NCBI GenBank assembly: GCA_902787575.1 | Contig: CADAGX010000001.1 | Span: 121,189 to 185,188, forward strand | Direction: 5' to 3' | Length of the DNA stretch: 64,000 bases | DNA from: an uncultured Bacteroidales bacterium | GTDB lineage: Bacteria; Bacteroidota; Bacteroidia; Bacteroidales; Bacteroidaceae | Shown: positions 25,949 to 32,847 of the stretch, in pieces | Layout: each line of letters starts with the position of its first letter | How positions within the stretch are numbered: the stretch's first letter is position 1 | The notes under the pieces: model-generated | Database searches by the model: none | What the model was told of the DNA's origin: nothing | Seen by the model: only the letters and a program-made list of their open reading frames with translations | Made by a program: the position numbers and the translations under genes

Positions 25949-26998
25949 ATGGCTAACAAAACACTGACCGAGGCGATGCGTAACAAGAAGGACGAATTCT
26001 ATACGCAGCTCGCCGACATCGAGAATGAACTGCGCCACTACCGCGAGCACTTCCGCGGGAAAGTGGTTTTGTGTAACTGCGATGACCCGTACGAGAGCAA
26101 CTTCTTCAAGTATTTTGCCCTCAACTTCAACACGCTCGGCTTGCGAAAACTCATCGCCACGTGCTACGACGGTTCGCCCGTGCAGGGCAACGAATTGCTT
26201 TTGGACTTTGGCGACCTGACAGATGACCCGAAGAAAATTGCCTACAAGGTGGAGATATCCGAGGTGTCGGACGTCAATGGCGACGGAGTGGTAAATCTGG
26301 CCGACGTGCAGCACTTGCTGCAGAACGACAAGAACGTGCTGTCCATACTGAAAGGGAGCGGCGATTTTCGCTCGCAGGAGTGCATCGAGCTGCTGAAGCA
26401 AGCCGACATCGTATGCACCAACCCACCCTTCTCGCTCTTCCGCGAGTACGTAGCACAGCTGATGAAGTACGAAAAAAAGTTTCTTATCATCGGAAATCAA
26501 AATGCCATTACATATAAAGAAGTTTTTCGCCTAATACAAGAGAACAAGGTATGGCTGGGAATAAAATCAGGAGACATGGCGTTCAAAGTTCCCGATAGTT
26601 ACGAACCCAGAGAAACACGTTACTGGCAAGACGAGACAGGTCAGAAATGGAGAAGCATGGGCAACATCTGTTGGTTTACGAACCTCGACCATAAGAAACG
26701 GCATGAGGAAATGGTATTGTATAAGAACTATAATGAAGAGGAATACCCGCGGTACGACCATTATGACGCGATAGAAGTATCGAAGACAAGCGAGATACCT
26801 TGCGATTTCGACGGCGTAATGGGGGTACCTATCACATTCCTCGGAAAATACAACCCCGAGCAATTTGAGATTATTGATGTTAATCCGCACTTTTTCTGTA
26901 TTGTCAACCAAGGTCTTCCAAAACCCAAGCAACTGACATTACACAACGTTGGGAAGAAAGACCCTTACGCCAGAATTCTTATCCACCGCAAAAAATAA
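25949..26998 (+). CDS. EcoRI-family adenine-specific DNA methyltransferase
   Basis: 349 aa from ATG 25949 (MANKTLTEAMRNKKDEFYTQ); the upstream in-frame ATG at 25871 lies inside the terminator stem and is rejected. The protein follows the M.EcoRI-type family (PF13651): KKDEFYTQLADIENEL near the start, then CDDPYESNFFKYFA, and catalytic motif CTNPPFSLFREY for N6-adenine transfer from SAM. An EF-hand/dockerin-like stretch DVNGDGVVNLADVQHLL sits at about residues 110-126; I recall similar Asp-rich loops in other family members. Family members methylate host DNA, protecting it from a partner nuclease. The partner could be the DUF262-HNH gene 18 bp downstream on the same strand. Base use is more AT-rich toward the 3' half, consistent with acquisition. 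Confidence 0.85.
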   Translation: MANKTLTEAMRNKKDEFYTQLADIENELRHYREHFRGKVVLCNCDDPYESNFFKYFALNFNTLGLRKLIATCYDGSPVQGNELLLDFGDLTDDPKKIAYKVEISEVSDVNGDGVVNLADVQHLLQNDKNVLSILKGSGDFRSQECIELLKQADIVCTNPPFSLFREYVAQLMKYEKKFLIIGNQNAITYKEVFRLIQENKVWLGIKSGDMAFKVPDSYEPRETRYWQDETGQKWRSMGNICWFTNLDHKKRHEEMVLYKNYNEEEYPRYDHYDAIEVSKTSEIPCDFDGVMGVPITFLGKYNPEQFEIIDVNPHFFCIVNQGLPKPKQLTLHNVGKKDPYARILIHRKK

Positions 26999-27016
26999 GA
27001 TTTAAACCGCAGCAAT

Positions 27017-28138
27017 ATGAAAATCGAACTTTGGGAAGTTACCGTTCGCGAGCTGACGGACGGCTACAAAGACAACGAAGAAGCAGGTGTGAGAGGCTAC
27101 GGCGACCGGCTCGACATTCGCCCGCCCTACCAGCGCGAGTTCATCTACGACGAAAAGAAGCGCAACGCTGTCATTACCACCGTTCGCGCCGGATTTCCGC
27201 TGAATGTGATGTACTGGGCCAGGCGCGACGCTGATGCCGACGTGCCATTCGAGGTAATGGACGGCCAGCAGCGCACCATTTCTCTCTGCCAGTACGTGAA
27301 CGGCGACTTCGCGTACGAATTCCAGTACTTTCACAATCTGACGCGCGAAGAGCAGGAGCAGATTCTCGACTACACGCTGATGATATACGTCTGCTCGGGC
27401 AGCGACAAAGAGAAGTTGAAATGGTTCGAAACCATCAACATCGCTGGCGAACGCCTCACGCGGCAGGAACTGCGCAACGCGGTGTATGCCGGCCCGTTCG
27501 TGACAGACGCCAAGCGCTACTTCTCGAAAACCAACTGCGCCGCATACAATATGGGCAAGTACCTGATGACGGGCTCGCCCATCCGTCAGGATTTCCTCGA
27601 GACCGCGCTGCAGTGGGTGGCCAACAGCCAGAGCCGGCCGGGCGTAAGGCAGACCATAGAAGGCTACATGGCAGAACATCAGCACGACCCGAATGCCAGT
27701 CAGCTGTGGCAGTACTTCTGCAGCGTGATGACGTGGGTGGCCGCCACCTTCGACATCGGAAAACGCAAAGCCATAATGAAAGGCGTGGATTGGGGCCGCC
27801 TATACGACCAATACCACACGGAGGTGCTCGACAAGGCAGCGCTGGACCGCGAGATAGGACGGCTGGTTATCGACTCGGAGGTGCAGACAAAGAAAGGCAT
27901 CTGCCCCTACGTCTTGAATCACGACGAGCACGAACTGGGCCTGCGCGCGTTCCCCGAAGACATCAAGCTGGCCGTTTACGAACGGCAACTCGGCATCTGT
28001 CCGCTCTGTGGCCAACATTTCGAATTCGAGGAGATGGAAGGCGACCACATCACACCTTGGCGCGACGGCGGCCGCACGGTGGAAGAGAATTGCCAAATGC
28101 TCTGCCGCGATTGCAACCGCCGCAAGGGCGCGAAATAA
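27017..28138 (+). CDS. DUF262-HNH endonuclease
   Basis: 373 aa. The N-terminal DUF262 domain shows RPPYQREFIYDEKK (about residues 36-49) and the signature FEVMDGQQRTISL (about 78-90), as in GmrS/ParB-like NTP-using subunits of type IV restriction enzymes. The C terminus is a compact HNH nuclease: CPLCGQHFEFEE, then GDHITPWRDGG, then NCQMLCRDCNRRKG, with two zinc CxxC pairs and the catalytic His in GDH. DUF262 plus HNH in one chain is known in restriction and phage-defence proteins. It starts 18 bp after the EcoRI-type methyltransferase, so the pair probably forms one restriction-modification-like operon; the joint function is inferred. REP palindromes begin 55 bp after its stop. Confidence 0.85.
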   Translation: MKIELWEVTVRELTDGYKDNEEAGVRGYGDRLDIRPPYQREFIYDEKKRNAVITTVRAGFPLNVMYWARRDADADVPFEVMDGQQRTISLCQYVNGDFAYEFQYFHNLTREEQEQILDYTLMIYVCSGSDKEKLKWFETINIAGERLTRQELRNAVYAGPFVTDAKRYFSKTNCAAYNMGKYLMTGSPIRQDFLETALQWVANSQSRPGVRQTIEGYMAEHQHDPNASQLWQYFCSVMTWVAATFDIGKRKAIMKGVDWGRLYDQYHTEVLDKAALDREIGRLVIDSEVQTKKGICPYVLNHDEHELGLRAFPEDIKLAVYERQLGICPLCGQHFEFEEMEGDHITPWRDGGRTVEENCQMLCRDCNRRKGAK

Positions 28139-28192
28139 CAGGGCATCCAGTTTCCGCGTCGCATATAGTCGCCCCTTTGTTCGCACAAAGCC

Positions 28193-28306
28193 GTAGGGAA
28201 TTTGCTTGTCAAATTCCGCCAAGAGGACAGGCAAGAGACGCGAAAACATATGCAATACATTCGTGCAACGCGGTGTGTTTCGGAATTTGACAAGCAAATT
28301 CCCTAC
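28193..28306. repeat. Inverted REP pair (REPs 2 and 3)
   Basis: REP 2 on the plus strand at 28193-28218 and REP 3 on the minus strand at 28281-28306, separated by 62 bp: a REPIN-like doublet. The spacer starts CCAAGAGGACAGGCAAGAG, as beside REP 1. Confidence 0.85.
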
Positions 28307-28364
28307 AGCGTGACAGGCAAGAAATGCGAAAACAAATTCAATCCATAGTACAAACGCGCCGCGG

Positions 28365-28477
28365 GTAGGGAATTTGCTTGTCAAATTCCGCACAGAGGAC
28401 AGGCAAGAGATGCAGCGTGATGCGCCATCCTACGCGCCATGCGGTGTGTTTCGGAATTTGACAAGCAAATTCCCTAC
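28365..28477. repeat. Inverted REP pair (REPs 4 and 5)
   Basis: REP 4 plus strand 28365-28390, REP 5 minus strand 28452-28477, with 61 bp between them, almost the same spacing as the previous doublet and with related spacer words (AGAGGACAGGCAAGAGATGC, CGGTGTGTTT). Confidence 0.85.
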
Positions 28478-28557
28478 AGCGTGATGAGCAAGAGAAGGCG
28501 GTATGACGTGCAAGAGACGCGAAAACAAATGCAACACATCCGTACAACGCGTCACGG

Positions 28558-28583
28558 GTAGGGAATTTGCTTGTCAAATTCCG
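28558..28583 (+). repeat. REP 6, downstream flank of the RAYT gene
   Basis: Plus-strand REP (GTAGGGAATTTGC plus TTGTCAAATTCCG). With the minus-strand REP 7 at 29246 it brackets the transposase gene as an inverted pair. Confidence 0.85.
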
Positions 28584-28677
28584 CACAGAGGGCAGGCAAG
28601 AGATGCAGCATGATGCGTAAAAGACGTGGTATGACATGCAAGCTACACGGTGTGACGCACACGAAACGCATACCCAC

Positions 28678-29241
28678 CTACGGCATCAAATTCTTTATCT
28701 CGCGATTGATGTCGTCTGGCGCGTCGCAACGCTGAAGATTGTCCTCGTCATACTTCCACCGCGCTGGATTGTTGAGGATGTAACTGCGAATGAAATCGTA
28801 GACGCGCTGGTGACGAATAATATGTTCGTAATAACCCTTCTGCCATAGATGCTGCGAGAACGGAGGCCAACCGTGGTCTCGCACGCCTCGCATATACAAG
28901 AGAGTGGTTTTGCTCTTCAGGCGCTTGACAAGTTCGGGCAGATAATACGTTTCGGCATTCAGGTGGAGGACAAAATGAAGGTGATTGGGCATGACAACAT
29001 GTTCCAGACACACGATGTCGCCGTTGGCCGTCTGCAATTCCTTGTAGCATGCCTCCACCATCCGACCTGCATCATTGCATTGCATCTCGCCATCTTCTAT
29101 TTTTCCGAAAAGGCTACGCCGCTGGTGCGTGACAATCGTGACGAAATAATCGCCAGGCAAGGAATAATCATATCCTCGCATGCGCATATTCTTGCGCTTA
29201 GGAAATTCTGCGGCGTCGTTCATCAGATTTGTCTCATTCAT
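28678..29241 (-). CDS. REP-associated tyrosine transposase (RAYT, Y1/HUH family)
   Basis: 187 aa from the ATG at 29239-29241 (MNETNLMNDAAEFPKRKN). Frame also remains open further upstream through REP 7, but that part merely translates the repeat. The Y1 transposase fold is recognised by YDYSLPGDYFVTIVTHQRR, the HUH metal motif in MPNHLHFVL, and the region HIIRHQRVYDFIRSYILNNP, which carries the candidate catalytic Tyr and the typical RAYT C-terminal pattern. RAYTs are single-copy relatives of IS200/IS605 transposases that bind and cut REP hairpins rather than moving as insertion sequences. It is surrounded by REPs: number 7 is 4 bp before the start codon, number 6 is 94 bp after the stop, and two doublets lie beyond. 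Confidence 0.9.
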   Translation of the reverse strand: MNETNLMNDAAEFPKRKNMRMRGYDYSLPGDYFVTIVTHQRRSLFGKIEDGEMQCNDAGRMVEACYKELQTANGDIVCLEHVVMPNHLHFVLHLNAETYYLPELVKRLKSKTTLLYMRGVRDHGWPPFSQHLWQKGYYEHIIRHQRVYDFIRSYILNNPARWKYDEDNLQRCDAPDDINREIKNLMP

Positions 29242-29245
29242 GTTT

Positions 29246-29271
29246 CGGAATTTGACAAGCAAATTCCCTAC
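29246..29271 (-). repeat. REP 7, in the leader of the RAYT gene
   Basis: Minus-strand REP (CGGAATTTGACAAGC plus AAATTCCCTAC on the plus strand), ending 4 bp upstream of the RAYT start codon. Being a hairpin in the leader it could also affect translation. Confidence 0.85.
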
Positions 29272-29306
29272 AGCGTGGTGCATTCATTTAATTGTTACAT
29301 ACGGCT

Positions 29307-29332
29307 GTAGGGAATCTGGCTGTCGCATGCCG
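29307..29332 (+). repeat. Degenerate REP 8
   Basis: GTAGGGAATCTGGCTGTCGC and a short remainder: keeps the left half of the REP but the right arm has drifted. It lies just after the stop of the GH92 gene. Confidence 0.6.
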
Positions 29333-29340
29333 CCGCCCGC

Positions 29341-31680
29341 TTACTGCTTCACGGCCGGCTCGGTGCCCATAACGAGGCGCAGGGTGCCGCCCTTGTACAA
29401 CTCCTCGCGCGGGAACCACGGCTCGGTGAGGGGTTTGCCGTTTAGGGTGGCGGACTGGATGTAATAGGCGTCGGGGCCGTTGCCTTGCGTCTCGATGACG
29501 AACCGCTGGCCGCTGGCATTGAGTTTGCTGAGCTTGATTTCTATGCGGTCGAACTGCGGACTTCCGAGCTGGAAGGTCGGATTCAGTTCGGCACCACCCT
29601 TCACGTCGAAAAGTCCCATGGCGGCCATCACGTACCATGCGCCCAGCTGTCCCTGGTCCTCGTCTTGTCCGTAGCCGTAGCCGTGCTCGCCTGTGGTGCC
29701 GTAGAACTCATCGCAGATAAGACGCGTCCATTTCTGCGTAAGCCAAGGCTTGCCAGAGAAATTGAAGAGCCACGAGATGTGGAGGCTCGGCTGGTTGCCG
29801 TGGTTGTAAGGGCTCTGCAGGCCGGAAAAGGCGTTCACCACCTTGCCGCCGCCGAATACCATCTGGCGCGCCAACGTGAAGATGGAGTCGAGACGGGCGT
29901 TGAACTCCTCGCGTCCGACACGTTCTATCAGACGTTCCGGTGTGTGGGGCACGAAGAATGTGTACTGCACAGCGTTGCCTTCCTGGAAGCCGCGCCACGA
30001 CTCCAACGGGTCGAAGCGGTCGATGAAAGAGCCGTCCGCCACACGGGGACGAATGAGTCCGAGCGAATCGTCGAAGAGTTTCTCCCATCCGGTGGAGAGT
30101 TCCATCAGGCGGCGATAGTCGTCCTCGCGGCCAATGGCCTTCGCCCATTGTGCTACGGCGTATGCCGAGAAGCTATACTCCAGCGTGTGCGAGACGGAGA
30201 AGGCTGAGCCGCCCTCGTGGGTGCCAAAGAAAATGCTGTCGTTGTAGGGCACATAGCCGCGTTCCACAAACTGGCGCGTGTCCATTTTGCCTGCGCCTTC
30301 GATGCGCCCTTCCCATCCGAGTTCGTTTTTCAGCGCAGCCTCGTATGCCAACTGCGTGTCGAAGTTGCGGATTCCATTGAGGTACGCTCCGGCCAGCGCG
30401 ATGCTGACCATGTTGGTGCCCACGCCCGAAACGTACTTGCTGGCCGCAATGCCATCGCCCAGCCAACCAGCATCCTTATAGACGAGCAGCTGGCTGGCGC
30501 AGAAGTCGTTGTAATACTCGGGATAAGCGAGCGCCCAGAGCTGCGTCAGGTTCCAGTAGGCGCCCCACACAGCATCTGTGTTGTAGTGGCTGTGAAGCGG
30601 ACGGCCGTCAGCGCCAAGCGGAATCTGACCGACGGAGCCATCGTTGCGCGGATAGGCGCCATTCACATCGCTGGCCAAGCCACGGCCCAAGAGAGCGTGG
30701 TAAAGTCCGGTGTAGAACTTAATTTTGCTGTCGTCGCTGCCGCCCGACACGCGGATACGGCCCAGCGCATCGTTCCAGCAGTCGGTGGCTTGCTGGCGGG
30801 CTTCGTCGAAGCTAAGCTCGGCGGCCTCGGCTTCGAGGTTCGCGCGCGCGTTATCTATAGATGTATAGGAGAGTCCGAGTTTGACGTCTATCTGCTCGTC
30901 GGCCGCAGTCTGGAAGTTGAGGCACATGATGGCGCCCGGGCCTTGCACCTCGTCGCCGTCGGCCAGCGGCCCGTCTTGATGACAAACCTGCACCGACTCC
31001 GGCTCGCGGCTAAGCTGGGCGTAGAAATACATGGCCACGGTGGCACCGGCCTGATACTTCTTCACATACTCTGGCTCAGTGATGACGTAGCCCTGCACCG
31101 TGTTGCCCTCGCAGCGGGCAAACGCATCGCGCACAGCTCCGCTCTCGCCCTGACGGTTGCCGACGTTGAAGAGCAGGTGCGACTGGTCGGAAGCCGGGAA
31201 CGTGAAGCGCTGGAAGCCCACTCGGGCAGTGGCCGTCAGTTCGGCACGCACGTCGTAATCCTTCAGCCGCACGGAGTAGTAGCCGGCAGTGGCTGTCTCG
31301 TCGGCCTTGTCGAAGCGCGAACGGAAGCCCGCATCGGGCTCTTCCATGCGGCCGGGCGTGGTCTTCACTTCGCCCGTGACGGGCATCAGCGCGATGCCTC
31401 CCACTTGAAACTCGTGGAAGCATGGGAAGCCGTCGATGGAAGTGTGGCCGTCCTCGTAGCCCACGGCTTCCCAACCCTGATTGTTGCCGTATGTACCGTT
31501 GGTTGACGGCCCAAGTTTTGCCATTCCGAAAGGCAGGGAAGCAGGCGTATAGAAGAACCAGCGGCTGTGAACCGTGCCCAGATTGGGGTTTACGTACTGA
31601 AGATAGTCGATACGCTCGGCCTTCTGGCAACCGCACAACAGGCAGAGAAGGCAGAAAGTAAGTGCAGATATTCGTTTCAT
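29341..31680 (-). CDS. GH92 alpha-mannosidase-like lipoprotein
   Basis: 779 aa. The N terminus ends in a lipobox (LLCLLCGC), predicting an outer-membrane or periplasmic lipoprotein. GH92 enzymes are calcium-dependent exo-alpha-mannosidases that trim host or yeast mannans and N-glycans. Family blocks: YVNPNLGTVHSRWFFYTPASLPFGMAKLGPS near the start, EAVGYEDGHTSIDGFPCFHEFQVGG, GNQPSLHISWLFNFSGKPW (about 650-668) and GQDEDQGQLGAWYVMAAMGLFDV (about 695-717) carrying the acidic catalytic site. It is the last of three minus-strand genes (isomerase, ROK kinase, GH92; gaps 48 and 12 bp), so released mannose can be phosphorylated and isomerised by its operon partners. GH92 usually acts with a SusC/D transporter, which is absent here. 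Confidence 0.9.
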   Translation of the reverse strand: MKRISALTFCLLCLLCGCQKAERIDYLQYVNPNLGTVHSRWFFYTPASLPFGMAKLGPSTNGTYGNNQGWEAVGYEDGHTSIDGFPCFHEFQVGGIALMPVTGEVKTTPGRMEEPDAGFRSRFDKADETATAGYYSVRLKDYDVRAELTATARVGFQRFTFPASDQSHLLFNVGNRQGESGAVRDAFARCEGNTVQGYVITEPEYVKKYQAGATVAMYFYAQLSREPESVQVCHQDGPLADGDEVQGPGAIMCLNFQTAADEQIDVKLGLSYTSIDNARANLEAEAAELSFDEARQQATDCWNDALGRIRVSGGSDDSKIKFYTGLYHALLGRGLASDVNGAYPRNDGSVGQIPLGADGRPLHSHYNTDAVWGAYWNLTQLWALAYPEYYNDFCASQLLVYKDAGWLGDGIAASKYVSGVGTNMVSIALAGAYLNGIRNFDTQLAYEAALKNELGWEGRIEGAGKMDTRQFVERGYVPYNDSIFFGTHEGGSAFSVSHTLEYSFSAYAVAQWAKAIGREDDYRRLMELSTGWEKLFDDSLGLIRPRVADGSFIDRFDPLESWRGFQEGNAVQYTFFVPHTPERLIERVGREEFNARLDSIFTLARQMVFGGGKVVNAFSGLQSPYNHGNQPSLHISWLFNFSGKPWLTQKWTRLICDEFYGTTGEHGYGYGQDEDQGQLGAWYVMAAMGLFDVKGGAELNPTFQLGSPQFDRIEIKLSKLNASGQRFVIETQGNGPDAYYIQSATLNGKPLTEPWFPREELYKGGTLRLVMGTEPAVKQ

Positions 31681-31692
31681 TGCAGGTTGATG

Positions 31693-32799
31693 TTATGCTT
31701 TTGAGTTATCGAGTTTCGAGAGTGCAAAGGCGTAGGCGCCCAGCGAAATGGCGCGGCTGGCGCCCAGCGAGGAGACGGCAATACCTACCTTGCGATGTGC
31801 GATGTATGGCACACGCCGGTCGGAGAATGGCACCTTCACCAGCGTGTCGCGCTCAGTGAGGAAAGCGGCCAGTCCTTCTTTCTCCTCGAGATTGAAGACC
31901 TCCATTTGCAGGCAGGGGAACGATGCGCCGCCAAAGGTGGACACCTGACGCTGCATCTCGTGCATGATGCCGGGCATAATGTACTTCGACGCACCGGCCA
32001 CGCCGCCGCCGATAACCACCAGACCATCCACGATATCCAAGGCGTGAACGATGGCATCGCCTGCCACCTCGCCCAGTTCGAAGAAACTCTGCACGGCGGC
32101 CTGCTGGTTGCCTGCCGCAGTGCCTTCGGCTATGTCGAAGACATCCTTGGGCGTCAGCGCCGAGGCATCCTCGCCGCTACGTTCCTGATAGACACGGCGC
32201 ACGGCACGGATGCTGACACTCTCCTCGGCAATCAGCTTCGGATAGCGCGAGTTACGCATCAGCCACACGTCGCCACCGCAGCCATTGTCGCCCGTCAGCA
32301 AGCGGCCATCCACCACCACTCCACCGCCGAAGCCCGTACCGAGCGTGATGCCCAACAGATTCTTGTAGCGGCGTGGGCTGCCGCTCTCGGCAAGGCACTT
32401 GTTAATCTGCGGCAACGTGCCGGCCAGCGCCTCGCCGTAGGCAAAGAGATTGCCGTCGTTGTTGATGAAAACGGGAAGGCCGAAACACTCCTCGAGGAAA
32501 GGTCCCATCGCCACTCCACCGCGGAAGGCCGGGAAGTTGGGCAAGTCGCCGATGACGCCGTGCTCGTAGTCGGCAGGGCCGGGAAATGCGAAACTGATGG
32601 CAACGGGCTTCTCGGCCAGTTGCTTCTCCACTTCGCGGAATCCTTCCACCAGCACTGCAAGGCAGCGCTCCATGTTGTTGGGTACGGCCGAAAGCCGAAC
32701 GGGTGTCACTACTTCGTTGCAACCCTTGATGGCCGAGAACACAAAATTCGTTCCACCGGCGTCGAGGGTCATTACTGTTCTTTCGTCTTGCTCGTACAT
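31693..32799 (-). CDS. ROK family sugar kinase
   Basis: 368 aa, cytoplasmic. The ATP-binding phosphate motif LDAGGTNFVFSAIKG (about residues 12-26) and the adenosine motif VIGGGVAGASKYIMPG (about 262-277) identify an ROK-type kinase; the catalytic region NNDGNLFAYGEA (Asp in NNDGN, about 113-124) is present. The usual zinc motif CxCGxxGC of many ROK kinases is not seen; the equivalent region is GDNGCGGDVWLM. Sandwiched between a mannose-6-phosphate isomerase gene and a GH92 mannosidase gene on one strand, it is most likely a mannokinase or hexokinase that feeds mannose into glycolysis. Substrate is inferred from context only. Confidence 0.85.
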   Translation of the reverse strand: MYEQDERTVMTLDAGGTNFVFSAIKGCNEVVTPVRLSAVPNNMERCLAVLVEGFREVEKQLAEKPVAISFAFPGPADYEHGVIGDLPNFPAFRGGVAMGPFLEECFGLPVFINNDGNLFAYGEALAGTLPQINKCLAESGSPRRYKNLLGITLGTGFGGGVVVDGRLLTGDNGCGGDVWLMRNSRYPKLIAEESVSIRAVRRVYQERSGEDASALTPKDVFDIAEGTAAGNQQAAVQSFFELGEVAGDAIVHALDIVDGLVVIGGGVAGASKYIMPGIMHEMQRQVSTFGGASFPCLQMEVFNLEEKEGLAAFLTERDTLVKVPFSDRRVPYIAHRKVGIAVSSLGASRAISLGAYAFALSKLDNSKA

Positions 32800-32847
32800 G
32801 ATATTTGAGATTTAAAAATTAGCATTAGCTGGCTGAGCCGCCAGGCG

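Noticed and set aside
25949-28138. GAATTC avoidance as evidence that the methylase recognises the EcoRI site
   Set aside because: GAATTC occurs many times in the window (for example near 25994, 27319 and 28025), so no avoidance is seen; recognition site remains unknown.
28678-29283. Ordinary IS200/IS605 insertion sequence
   Set aside because: No TnpB gene or IS200 ends; the RAYT C-terminal pattern and flanking REPs fit the REP-associated class.
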